From the NCBI GenBank assembly GCA_040954595.2, contig CM082590.2, positions 8,432,001 to 8,496,000 of the forward strand: a DNA stretch of 64,000 nucleotides, read 5' to 3'. Each line of letters starts with the position of its first letter. Position 1 is the stretch's first letter. Under the pieces are notes generated by a model. That model searched no databases, was not told the DNA's origin, and was given only the letters and a program-made list of their open reading frames with translations. Positions 1 through 11,401 of this stretch are shown piece by piece. Source of the stretch: Balanoglossus misakiensis. Its lineage: Eukaryota > Hemichordata. The translations under genes and the position numbers were made by a program.

Positions 1-478
1 TGCCAGATCTGGATTCTCCAACTACGGTACCTGCGTGGATATCTTCGCTCCCGGCTCCAACATCAGAAGTGCCTATAACACTGGCTGCAGTCAATACACT
101 ACCATGAGCGGTACCTCCATGGCTTGCCCACACGTTGCTGGTAAGACTATCACACCACTATTAATTACTACATGTAATTGTATTATTAGAGTGCGCTTTT
201 GAAATCTGTTAGTGCCATGTTTCTTGAAAGACTTCATCTCCTGCTCGAAAAATATGGAGACTATCCTATTGGCGTCGATGCAGCAAAGGTGTTGATGACA
301 TTTTGTACTAATGACTTTTATGTTTTCCCTTCAAGGTGCTCTTACTGTCCACATGGCATCTGGTAGATGTACCGATGGTGCTAGCTGCAAGACCTTGCTC
401 GCTAATGACGCAACTGTTGGAGCCGTCAGCAACCCTGGTGCTGGATCTCCCAACCTCCTCCTCTACATCGATCCTTAA
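1..478 (+). CDS. Proteinase-K-like S8 serine protease, 3' end (partial, paralogue 1)
   Basis: This is the C-terminal part of a secreted subtilisin-family (S8, proteinase K-like) endopeptidase; the gene starts left of the window. Coding exons are 1-140 and 336-478 (TAA at 476-478), with a GT-AG intron between them. The first exon reads [19 protein letters not shown] and ends in the catalytic serine box [11 protein letters not shown], so the nucleophile Ser lies near position 115. The second exon has the Cys pair [12 protein letters not shown] and ends LLLYIDP. The protein is nearly identical in layout to the complete copy at 3864-8852, including an intron at the same codon phase inside the G after PHVAG. 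A donor (AG|GTAAGT) lies just after the stop, so the 3' UTR is probably split, with a terminal exon near 1075 and AATAAA at 1198-1203. The Asp and His of the triad are outside the window. Confidence 0.93.
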
Positions 479-1197
479 ACGAGGTAAGTTGTCACTGACG
501 TACATCAATACAGCCCAACCTGTCTACAGTCGCCAGGCAAGGGGCTTTCCTAAACTGGTCGTCACAGACACATGGCCGTTAAGACAGATCAATTCTTCCT
601 ACCTTAAATAGTTTTTTGCTACCTAAGTGAGTGATGAAAATCTCACATGATCTACACAATTTCAAGATGGCCGATTTTTGCCATGTTTAACAATGGAAGT
701 TCTTATGTTGAAAAAAGTTTAATAACTTTAATATGCTTACTACACTTTTTGACCAAAGGAAGTAATGAAAAACAGTCAATATATCATTTCTTCTAACTCT
801 TACTACAGTGAGTTGTCGACCTTTTACCCAGAATGCAATTATTACCGGTATAATGTTATTTGACTCCCTAGCACAAAGTGGAAAGCTATCTAGGGCAGCC
901 AGAATGCACACTGGGATCGTAACAAAGTGGCCACTATAGACACGTTGCCGCCATATATAGAGTTAGCCATCGCAGAGTTGACAGAACAGTTACTCTAGAA
1001 TCGTTGCAATATTACATGCAAACATGTGCCAATCCCCAATATAGCCGCTAACCAAAGTGATGCTTTCTTACAGACTCCGGAAGATTGGACGCTTCTCAAA
1101 TAAACACGACGATTAGGCCGAATGCATGGTATACGTCAAGTGTACACATCTTGAATTCCTTGTCATTGTTATGGTCTATCTGATTTCCAGAAGATGA

Positions 1198-1203
1198 AAT
1201 AAA
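1198..1203 (+). terminator. Polyadenylation signal AATAAA of protease paralogue 1
   Basis: A canonical AATAAA follows a plausible 3' UTR terminal exon that would start after the acceptor near 1074. It is the first good signal downstream of the stop codon at 478. Transcript data would be needed to place the cleavage site. Confidence 0.5.
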
Positions 1204-1215
1204 GTTTTGAAATTA

Positions 1216-3240
1216 AATATTTTTGCATCTGTTGTTTATTTCATAGTAACTCAGATATCTGACCGCAGACAGTTCAAGAGAATTCAACTCGCTGTGGACT
1301 GGAACCCCACACAATCAAAAGCGAGTTTTAATGTTCCTGGGATTATACCAAAAGAACAGAATGTTGAACATTTGCATATTTGGGGATAATAAGAGACCAG
1401 TTATGATTGAGAAAATGAATAAGATTAAGAACGAATTTTTGACAGATTAAATTTGACAAAGCTTTAAAAAGCTACGCGCAATATTTGCGATAAAAACATC
1501 ATCGTGTATGATATTAAACTTCCAGCAATGGTCTTTGGAGAAACATAAGCCAAATGTGATATTTTTCGAATATAGGAGTCTGGTCGATGTTTTATATAAC
1601 TATGAACACAGGCCTACCCCATGTCTACCGCTGGCTGCGCTATGCTCTTAACTCTTAAGCCCCATTCTGATTGGTGGACGATAGATTCTCCCGATCTGAT
1701 TGGTTGCATAGTCGATTGTACAGATGTTACTCCCCACATTAGAGCACGATGCTCTGGTAACATGTAAATAACGTTTAAAATTCGTTGAAAAAGTTATACA
1801 ATTTGGTCGACGACGATGACATCCACAAGACCAGTCAGCGTGTCACCATTTAATCACAGCAAGCTTCTGTATAAGGCTCAACAGTAACATTACCGACTAG
1901 GGATATGGCTAAGGAAATTCCGCCATTGGTTATGAATGAACAATAATATCATTATTACATTTGAATATTCATTGGGACTGTCCGCATGTATGCGTACCAT
2001 ACCTGGGCTAAGATAGATTTGCACTGGATATAGACTTAAATCCTTCCGTAACATTCAAAGAATCTCAAATTTCTCCTAGGAGAGATTACATTATCCTGGT
2101 TTTGAGGGGGTTCTTCTTCTAGGACCCTTTAACCACCATGGTTGGGTCCAAAACATGTGTTTTCTATGGTAAAGTTCGACCTCAATAAAGGAAACTGGGG
2201 GTGAAAGGGTTAAAAAATGGATGTACGGACGATATCAAGACAATCTTGCAGATCGAACGCAGCCACGTCTGTGCGCAACCTTTAACTTCAATTCAGAGGC
2301 AAAGACATTGACTCGCGGGTGTACTTCAAAACGTTGCTGACATGATTGGCGAATAAAACGTGCTGACCATCCCGTCTGAATCAACATTCGAACCCTTATC
2401 GGATACGCTGCCCTAGTTGATTCTATCGTTCTGTATGACTGAGTGGTTAGCGGGGGGGGGGGGGGGGGGGGGGGGGCTGACGCATGGTTAAGTGTAACCT
2501 ACATTTAAGGACATCTCTTGAAACGGCAAATGTGAGATAAAAAACGTATTGGGAATATTAAATACTGTATTAGGGTATGCGCGATATGTCAGGGAAGGGA
2601 GGTTTTTTTCATGCATGAAAAATGAGGAGGATCACCATTTTTCGTGTTAGTATAGCTATATATGGGTAAATCACAAGCGCGTTAGACCCTCCCTGTGTAA
2701 TTTCTGTTCAGGCCCTTACTATGTTAAGTTGTATTAATGGTTGTTGGTCTGAAAATCATAATACTGGCTGCGTTTATACAAATTATAAGTCTGACTGAAA
2801 TCCGGGGCTTCCGACGCCCTTTATATCGAGTCAAACGACAAACGCCAGTGTACACGCACTATATACAAATTTAAAACACGAGATCTAATCAAACGTTACA
2901 TAGACCTAGATATAGACAAACAAGATCTGGTATCTTGTATGTATCATATCCCCAATTAGGTTACGATAACTCAACCCGACCATGATAATCTAATTCATCG
3001 CACCAGCAAACTTGTGATATACCAAAATATCACAGGAAGCCATCTTTGTTTTATCCGAGCAGATGCGAATGACAGTTTTTGACACCGCAAACGCCAGTCA
3101 GCGCTCCCTCGGATCTGATATCTCGGTCCGATAGCCCGCCCGGCGCGTGACTTAATCGCCCAACCACCGGATCTCGATAATATTTTTGTGTTAATAACAC
3201 TATCGCCGGATAAATCGTTCTGTTTATAGTAACAAGGCTG
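1216..3240. other. Intergenic region between the two protease paralogues
   Basis: No coding potential is seen. The region contains one copy of the TTAA MITE near 2124-2212, a run of about 23 G at 2454-2476, and otherwise unique AT-rich sequence. Open frames here are short and carry no recognisable motif. Confidence 0.6.
2124..2212 (+). mobile_element. TTAA MITE copy, forward
   Basis: The element reads ACCCTTTAACCACCATGG to GGGGGTGAAAGGGTTAA. TTAA flanks the right end. Confidence 0.75.
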
Positions 3241-3251
3241 GGAAAATGTTG

Positions 3252-3308
3252 TTCATATAAAGGGAGTTGGATGCGGGTTGTGTTAGTCTTCTGTGCCGTT
3301 TCATTTAG
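3252..3308 (+). promoter_or_regulatory. Candidate core promoter and 5' UTR exon of protease paralogue 2
   Basis: A TATA-like CATATAAAG lies near 3255-3263. About 45 bp downstream is a good donor (TTTAG|GTGAGT, gt at 3309-3310). A 5' UTR intron would then join to the acceptor at 3850-3851, twelve bases before the start codon. The TATA call and the noncoding first exon are inference. Confidence 0.4.
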
Positions 3309-3863
3309 GTGAGTACTGACATTACTCTGTTGGCCCACGCTGCCACCCAGATAGACAACTTGGTGGGTCTATTTTCTTGTTCCGTTGAAAAACCCATGAA
3401 TATCATATCTCCTGATTTCCATACCACTGTCTGTCCAGGTGAGATATTTAGCGAAAAGTACCCTTTTTACTTGTTACTTGTATTTCTTTCGTTGAAACCA
3501 CTTATCTCGTGGAATTATACTTAGCATTCATTCGACATAGATCGCATCTGTGTGTAAATTACATGTGTGCTCTCACGGTTCGCTCTAAGTCACATTTGAA
3601 CATTAAAGGAAGATAAATATGCCTCGATTTCTATTGCAAACACCCGAAACTCCAATTCAAGTATTAGGTCTACGATTATTCGTTATGTTTAAAACTTTCC
3701 CGATGGATCAGTCACAAATGTCTTCAACATTTACAGCCAGTCCAGATTGTCTTCATGTATACCGACATTGATATAGAAACTGTTTCTTGTGTGAGATTTC
3801 GATTACATTTCTAGATATATGTAAGCTTAATATACATGATTTTCATTTCAGAAAGACTTCAAG

Positions 3864-6800
3864 ATGCGTATGTTTCTGTTGGCGTTGTTCGTGGCTGCGG
3901 CCAGTGCGGCAACTTTCGCACCCTACTACACTGCGCAGGATCCAATCAAGAATAGATACTTGGTCAAACTGAAGGTATAGGGCTTCGGTTTTTATTGAGA
4001 ATTTTTTGTCTCTTGAGAAACTTGCCTACAACTGGTCTGGATCCCTATACAGAGGATAGTTTTGACGTATTTCGGTAAAAAAGTCAACATTTCAGCGCTG
4101 GTCTCGTTTTTCTCTCTCGCGTGATTTCGCGAGACAGTGGCGTGCAATATATCACGCACGTTTTAGCAACGGCTGCCCGTCCTCGTGTGATTCGGTTGTT
4201 TTTGTTTGTTTGTAAACAGGACAGTTTCAAACCAGCCGAGGTTTTGAAGCAGCTTCCTCTTACCACAGCCGTCAAGCGCACATTTGAGACTGTCTTTGTT
4301 GGATTCGCTGTTGAGCACATCGGCTCAGTCACCGCGGTAAGTACGTGTACCAGTAGGCCTATCCTTTGTTTTTATATGAGAGATAGAGAACTGAAAAACG
4401 CTTCCAAAATTCGTCCTTCGATTCCTTTCCTGTTAAAAAGTTTACATGACGAATCGCAGATTTTCTGACTTCCCCCTAGGTTCGTCACTTGGTTTGTTTT
4501 TGCGTGGAAATTTATAAGACAAAGCAAACTTGTACATGTTAGCAGACGACATGCATTGTTACATCCGGGATATGTACAGGCGCCATTTTGTGCTTTCAAT
4601 TTTCATATTATTTGGCCGTCGAGGATTTTTAATTGCACTATTGACTTGAAAAAAACATAACACTACTCTAGTCTTAATCAGAAATTAATAAATGAACAAC
4701 AGTTCACCTAACGCGACCCACAGCTAAACCACAGACATTACTAGTAAAGGGAAAACCATTTTATTTCGGGAGGGGGCGGTACAACTTTTGTTTTTAGTCA
4801 CCCCCCTGAAATCAAACGGTTTTCCCTTAAAGTTTAAAAAATCAGAGAATTATTTGTTTGGAAGTGGGTATTGTACATCAATACTGATGACAATGGTGGT
4901 AAAGTTATGCTGTGAGTATAGAATTAATTATTGTATTGAATTTTCCATGGTTGATTTTTGACTTTTTTTAGCTGACACAACTGCCATTCGTTGAATATGT
5001 TGAAGATGACTCCATCATGAAAGCTGATGTTGAATGGGGATGTGATCGTCTGGATCAGAAAAATCTCCCTCTTGATGGCGTTATGAACATCTATGGTAAG
5101 TCACTGGGTTTTGTCATTGTTGCTACTTCTATGGTAATTAATAAATGGCTAAAACGGCGAGTGTTTTAAGAACATATGGTGGGGCCTTTTTTTCCACGTG
5201 TGCCACCCACTGAAAATCTGTGATTGGCTAGATATCAATTTACCATGGTATCTATATCTGAAGTTGCATAGGTGACATACTGTATACCTTTAATTCATTG
5301 ATGTTTTGTATTATGTATTTCGACACACAGGCACTGGTGCTGGAGCCAACATTTATGACACCGACACTGGCGTCCGTTACACACATCAAGAATTTGGCGG
5401 CCGTGCTGTTTACTTCTGGGATTTCGATGATGCCAATCAAGTAAGTGTTTATTACGTATTGCCTGTTAACCCTTTCACCACAATGGTTTGGTCCAAATCC
5501 ATTGTTTTCTATGGCAAAGTTGGCCCTCTAGAGAGGAAACTGGGGGTGAAAGGGTTAATTGTAAGCCTAAAGTATCAGTATGATGTACAGTAGAACCTTG
5601 GATTAGACAGCCCTTACAAAACTCTCAGGCCTGTTTGAAGCATTTATTTAGTGGTCAGATATGAGCCTGTATATGTTACTGGACTGTTAATCTGTAGGTT
5701 AGACGGTACATGCGTTCTGCAATTGTCTATGCTAAGAACGGTTTATTTTCACATAAATAAGCCTGTAGCTATGGTTACTTATAATTAGGAGTATCGCCGT
5801 GTTGATCTTCAGTATGTACAACATGAATAAAAGTTATGTAGCACTCTGTGATCAACGAGTTGAAAATACAGCATGAGCTTTCGGGAACATGTAGTCCCCT
5901 TCATCAGATGGACACGTGGAATGAACAGAGAATCATGGGGTATTCAAAGTAGGAAATATGTGAGTTTTGTTCAGGAGGTTTTACTGTATGTTTTCCTTAC
6001 CTTTAGGGAGTAGATTGCCATGGTCACGGAACACACACCAGTGGTACTGCTGGTGGCTCAACCGTTGGTGTTGCTGTCGATTCAATCATCCAAGGCGTCC
6101 GTGTCTTGAACTGCGCTGGCGCTGGTCTGACCTCCAACATCGTTGCAGGTAATTTGTACTTATATTAAAGGGACAAAGTCTCTCTCTCGCTGCCCTTTTT
6201 CCATTAAAGGGACAAAGTCTCTCTCGCTGCCCTTTTTTCCATTATATTTGATACAAGACACTGTTTATGTTATTCTTCATGTGGATATACATGTATAGTG
6301 AATCATTGGTTGACCACACACAACTTCCATCTCACTTGCAGATACAAGAGTGAAAAACTCGCCAAATGAATAGTCGGTGTTTACCATTTATTCATTTTGG
6401 CGAGATGTTTACTCTCCTATCCTACAAACAGGATTGAACTTGTGTGTGGTCGAACGTTGATTCACTATACATCCACATGCAGAATAACATTAATGGTGTC
6501 TTGTATCAAACATAATTAATGGAAAAGGGGCAGCGAGAGAGACACTTTGTCCCTTTAATCATGTTTGATACAAGACACTGTTTATGTTTATGTACATGTG
6601 TATACTAGTATGTAGTGAATCAACTTTTAACCACACACGACACCCATCCTGCTTGTAGACACAAGAGTGAAAAAAACTTTTAATTACCATTTATTCATTT
6701 TTGTCGAGATTTTACTCTCACATCATACATGTACTGACCTTCACGTATTTCTACATAAAACGTCAGGATTTGACTTAATTTGGCTTCAATCTTCTCTTCA

Positions 6801-8852
6801 TAGGATTGGATGCTATTGCACAAACTGGACCAAGACCAGGTGTTTGCTCAATGTCTCTGGGTGGTGGTGCCAGCCCTTCTTTGGATCAAGGTGTCCGCGA
6901 TCTGATCGCCGCGGGCGTGCCAACTTCTGTCTCTGCTGGCAACGATAACGCAGACGCTTGCAACCAGTCCCCTGCCAGAGTTGCGGAGGTTAGTCGAAAA
7001 ACCATGGAAACCTATGGTCTTTTTATAATATTCAAATTTCCCAGGTGTTAAGGGACAATAGCTGTCACTTTCATTTTTATTTTTAGTATTTTTGTTCTGT
7101 TAATCAAATGCAATTTATGTTGTACTCCAATCAGCATGCTACTATACCAAGTGCTCCACTTGTCAACAATTAGTCGATTATATGTGTGTAATGGTCATTG
7201 GTATTGTTGACAAATGAATTTTAGTCCGGACTTGAATTTAAATTATGCCCAATAACAGTACTGACTGTTATTTATACATAGAGATTGTGTTCATAAGCTA
7301 GATACTGGGCATTTCACCATGCTTCAGGGATTTGAACAAGAAACTGCAGTAAATACACAAAACAAAAATAATGGAAATAAAGCCTATAGTGACAGCTACT
7401 GTCGTTTTGAGCTTAGCCTTCAAGGTTTGAACTAAGTTAGGTTGGGTCACCCAAAATCATAGAAAAGAAAATCACATGTCTTGTTGAGTTAGATTTCTAT
7501 CAACTAGAAATGTATGTGGTTCTGGAAAGTGGTTTTGCTAAAACAACTACAATTAGTATGATTATTTGACTGACTATTTCCTCATGCTTCGAACAGGCTG
7601 AAACTGTTGGCTCAACCACAAGCAGTGATGCCAGGTCTGGTTTCTCCAACTACGGTACCTGCGTGGACATCTTCGCTGGTGGTTCCAATGTCAGGAGCTC
7701 GTACCACGAGGCCGATGATTCGTACACCACCATGAGTGGAACATCCATGTCTTGCCCGCACGTCTCAGGTTGGCATTTTTGTCATTTTTCATTATTACTT
7801 CCCGTAAAATGTATTAAAGTGAAGGGGTCGTCGCGCCGCGTTTGTTTATAAACATTACAATTCATCCACAACAAATTAGATCATTCTTAGAATGAACGAA
7901 GCAGCTAACTGTAGTGTAGACTGGGCATGACAGCAACTGAAGATCCTAGTAGATCGTGGCGACTGCAGTGGGGTTTGTGCTGGTATGGGAGGACATATTC
8001 TCATCAAGGGGGGGGGGGACACCCACGCAGCGCGACGACCCCTTCCCTTTAATGTTCCACTAGGTTTTAATGTCGCTGTTTTCGCTGATTTAAAATCTGC
8101 TAAATTAGAATCCCAGTGAAGATGAAAAAACTAAAACAGAACTTATTGTTCCCGAAGACAGAAATGTTTGACTGAAGGAAGTCATGAAATACAGTTAACA
8201 TATCATTTTTCTATCTCTTACTACAGTGAGTTGTCGACCTTTTACCCAGAATGCAATTATTATGTGATTTGACCCCCTAGCACAAAGTAAACCCCAGAAT
8301 GCAATTATTATGTGATTTGCCCCCTAGCACAAAGTAAACCCCAGAATGCAATTCTTTACTATCAATCACGTGATTTGGCCATGTGACACACGGCGTTGTC
8401 ATTTCCAGATGACGGGCAAGCAATATTTCGACATCCAGTAAAAGTTTTTCCGAGTATGTTTTTACTTTAGAACCGCCAAACATGTATCAGGTATGGTGCC
8501 TTATCAGCCTCATGGAGTTTCGTCTGCACAGTCTTTGTCTGCACCACGTTGTTGAAGTTGCCCGTCATCTGTAAATTTGAATGCGAACGTAACTGCCGCC
8601 TGAGCGCGTCTGACGTCATTTGATATCGAAGAATTATTATAATGTGATTTGACCCCCTAGCACAATCGAAGGCAGAGAGAATTCATTCATTTCAATTGTT
8701 TCACAGGCGCCATCGCTATCCACTTGGCATCCGGCAGATGTACTGATGGAGCATCCTGCAAGGCGAAACTTGAAACTGACTCAACCAAAGGAGTTATTTC
8801 CAACCCAGGTGCTGGATCCCCCAACAACCTACTCTACGTCGAGAACCTTTAA
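3864..8852 (+). CDS. Secreted proteinase-K-like subtilase (S8), complete (paralogue 2)
   Basis: A secreted serine endopeptidase of family S8, proteinase K subfamily, of about 370 aa. Coding exons are 3864-3974, 4220-4336, 4972-5095, 5331-5440, 6007-6148, 6804-6988, 7597-7768 and 8707-8852; phases agree throughout. The start is the ATG giving a signal peptide MRMFLLALFVAAASA. An I9-type propeptide follows (NRYLVKLK, then FAVEHIG and LPFVEYVEDDS). The catalytic Asp is in IYDTDTGVRYTHQEFGG, the His in DCHGHGTHTSGTAGG, the oxyanion Asn in SAGNDNADACNQSP, and the Ser in GTSMSCPHVSG. All three triad residues are present, so the enzyme should be active after propeptide removal. The substrate is unknown; extracellular or digestive proteolysis is likely for the family. 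It lies directly downstream of a close paralogue, so it is a tandem duplicate. The stop is followed by a donor, implying a 3' UTR intron as in paralogue 1. Confidence 0.95.
5466..5558 (+). mobile_element. TTAA MITE copy, forward, TTAA at both ends
   Basis: TTAA at 5466-5469 and 5555-5558 flank the inverted termini CCCTTTCACC and GGTGAAAGGG. It lies in intron 5 of protease paralogue 2, just after the exon ending at 5440. Confidence 0.85.
6164..6558. mobile_element. Long inverted-repeat (foldback) MITE in protease 2 intron
   Basis: TTAAAGGGACAAAGTCTCTC on the left (present twice, 6164 and 6204) matches the inverse of GAGACACTTTGTCCCTTTAA on the right. Arms of well over 100 bp are inverse complements (GATACAAGACACTGTT against ATGGTGTCTTGTATC). 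A diverged partial copy of one arm follows at 6566-6740. Confidence 0.75.
7050..7408. mobile_element. Dispersed inverted-end repeat, copy in protease 2 intron
   Basis: The ends ACAATAGCTGTCACT and AGTGACAGCTACTGT are approximate inverse complements. The interior (GACAAATGAATTTTAGTC, TTTGAACAAGAAACTGCAGT) recurs at about 31590-31825 in USP8 and, in part, at about 40440-40580 in GABPB. Confidence 0.55.
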
Positions 8853-9010
8853 GTACAGTAAGTTGACAAACCGCTGGTTCATCAGGGACACGAGGTGTAA
8901 CTTTTGGCTTTATTTCCAGTATGATATGTTCCCAAATCATAAACCAATGTTCCCCAACCGTACACTGTTTTAGCTTTGTCTAAAATACAAGCTGGTTTAT
9001 ACCCACAACA

Positions 9011-9071
9011 GGTCCAACTTCTCCAATAAATGCAATGGATTTGGACCAAACCATGGTGATGAAAGTGTTAG
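9011..9071 (-). mobile_element. TTAA MITE fragment, reverse
   Basis: Only the internal GGTCCAACTT...TTGGACCAAACCATGGTG part and one diverged end remain. Confidence 0.6.
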
Positions 9072-9461
9072 ATTAAAATTTAAATACCCAGATGTAAAAT
9101 TTAAATACCCAGATGTAACACAGAAGTATAAGTGGCATCGTTAATGACACGCTCTTAGTTGAAATATTGTGGCAACCTTGTACAGTGACACAGGCAAAAT
9201 GTTTGTGATAAATGTCCTTACAGAAAGAAACTTGCATATTAAGAAGGGCCTTTCCATAAAAAAACATGTGGAGAGGGGGAATTTAGATATTTTGTTATTA
9301 AATACAGCTGTAGACACTAGGTCTGACATAAACTTTAATAATAATAATACATATAATGCATAATAATAATTTATTTATTTATTAATTTATTATTTATACA
9401 TTCATTTGGGAATAATTTGATGACATCATCAACTTAAAGTGTTTTTCTTGCTTACACAGAT

Positions 9462-9546
9462 TCTGGGTATCAACTCGGATTGCCGACAAACAGACTACAT
9501 TGTGGATTTTTAATTTGACAATTTCAGAGAATTAAAATAAATTTTA
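9462..9546 (+). other. Probable terminal 3' UTR exon of protease paralogue 2
   Basis: An acceptor (TTACACAG) ends near 9461 and an AATAAA lies near 9533 in a short unique segment. A donor sits at 8858 just after the stop codon. Together they predict a 3' UTR intron of about 600 bp. The same stop-then-donor layout occurs in paralogue 1. Confidence 0.45.
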
Positions 9547-11400
9547 AAAAAGATACACTTTGCCTCGTATATCTTTGGATTTGAATATAATTTATAGACA
9601 TCGATATGTTTGACTACACACAATCAAAAGCCACACACACAAAAATAAACTGTACTAAGTATTCATTTGTATAAATATTCAATTCTTTATTTAAGGATGT
9701 ACACACGCTCCAAGAATCTTAAATTTGTCTATTCTCATAGCTATACACTGAGAATGGAAACACATTTTCAAGTGGATTTCATGAAATTGTACACGTACCT
9801 CAGTCAAAAGTGGTCAATGATTTGCATTGTCACTGTGCTTGTTTCTCAAACATTGATAACATTTACAGAGAACCCAAATATCCCACTTTAAATTTAAAGG
9901 AACTGAAAATACTGTAAACTTCACTGAACATCCTTTAATACATGAAATGTTTGACTTGATATGAAATCGGGAGTTAATTTTGTACACAGCACACTTTTTA
10001 AAAGAAAACTGAAATAAAAATAAATATTGGAGGTTTTCTGGTTTTACAGAAAATTAATCTGCATAATGTTGAAACATATCAGGGTTTTGGGGATAGTTAA
10101 AGGTATACGGTCACCTCTAATTTACATATGTCTATATATGGTACAAGGCACAAGGGTTCTAAGTCTTCGAATGACCAAATGGTGACACACCTTTTTTAGC
10201 ATATGCCACCCACTGAAGTCATGCCATTTCAGAACGTTACCAGCAATTTCACGACTGAGCTACATTACTGCCAAACTGTACATCATGCCACGCTATTTTC
10301 ACCCTCTCATCACCACCATGGTTTGCTCCAAATCCATTGTTTTCAATGGTGACGCCGGACCACAACATAAGCAAAATAGGGATGATGGTCTGGGACCAGT
10401 CAAATACTTTAAATTTCCATTTCCATGGTAATTTGAACTGCCATACATGTTTATTTCCAGTAATTGTTACAATTTCCTCTGCTTTTTCCTTCACAACATA
10501 TGGAGAGCAACCATCCCTCATTTTATGACACCTTGATAAGCTCTAGGTCAGTCACCCCCTGGATATTGACCCTATCCCTATAACCCCAACTCTGTTAAGT
10601 GAAAAATGCCTGGTATGGAATCCCCAGGGGGTAACCATCCTGATTCTGAAACACCTGCTGAATTACATCTTTCACCTTGTCTGCTCATTTACACTATCAC
10701 CGCTCTTAAAAGTACACCAGACAACAGTCTCTTCATTTTGTTCAGTACAATTTCTGTTCATCTTTTTACAATGCAATATCAGGCTTGTATGGTTGAAGCT
10801 TATTGTGATGTGGTCATAGACAGGTGATTGGGTCACATGTAATAGGGAAAAAATTGTGTGGTTCTGATATAATGCTGTTTAGAAATATGGAATGTTGGTA
10901 GGCAGGAAAATAATTAGTTTTATATTTATCAGTTCAGAACATGATTTAGCTTTTTATTACTCTTCTTTTATCATGGAAATTAAACTTGACATAACCGTAA
11001 AAAGGTTATGGTCGGTGGGTTTAAAATAGGGTAGGAAGGGTTATCAGAACCACACAATTTTTTTTTCATGCCTTTAAAGGTAAACAGTCACTGATAATTG
11101 ACATATGTCCATGTCTTCAAATGATCGTTTAGTAGCACACTTTTTCATTGGCAACCCTGTGAAAATCTGTCATTGGCTACACATCTCAGCTGTTGACAAG
11201 AATGGCTCGTACAGTGTTTGTGTTGCTGATACCATGACTACGATATCCTCTCTTGGTGGACTTAGTTCCGAAATTCGATTCAGATTTAGTTTAGCAGTTT
11301 CGCCCCTCCCCTCAAAAAAAACCAAACAAACAAACACAAACTGAGTTCGCGTGATCGTCATCGTGATTCAAAAATGTTGCATTATTTCGCGTTCCACACT
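9547..11400. other. Convergent intergenic region, protease 2 to MCCC2
   Basis: No gene is recognised. It holds a forward partial TTAA MITE (10299-10366) and two diverged copies of a dispersed repeat beginning AAAGGTAWACRGTCAC (near 10100 and 11085). AT-rich unique sequence makes up the rest. Confidence 0.5.
10299..10366 (+). mobile_element. TTAA MITE fragment, forward
   Basis: A partial copy with the core CACCACCATGGTTTGCTCC remains; the right terminus is lost. Confidence 0.6.
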
Positions 11401-11401
11401 C

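Noticed and set aside
2454-2476. G-quadruplex regulatory element at a poly-G run
   Set aside because: A homopolymer of about 23 G in intergenic DNA; length may be a sequencing or assembly feature and there is no nearby promoter.
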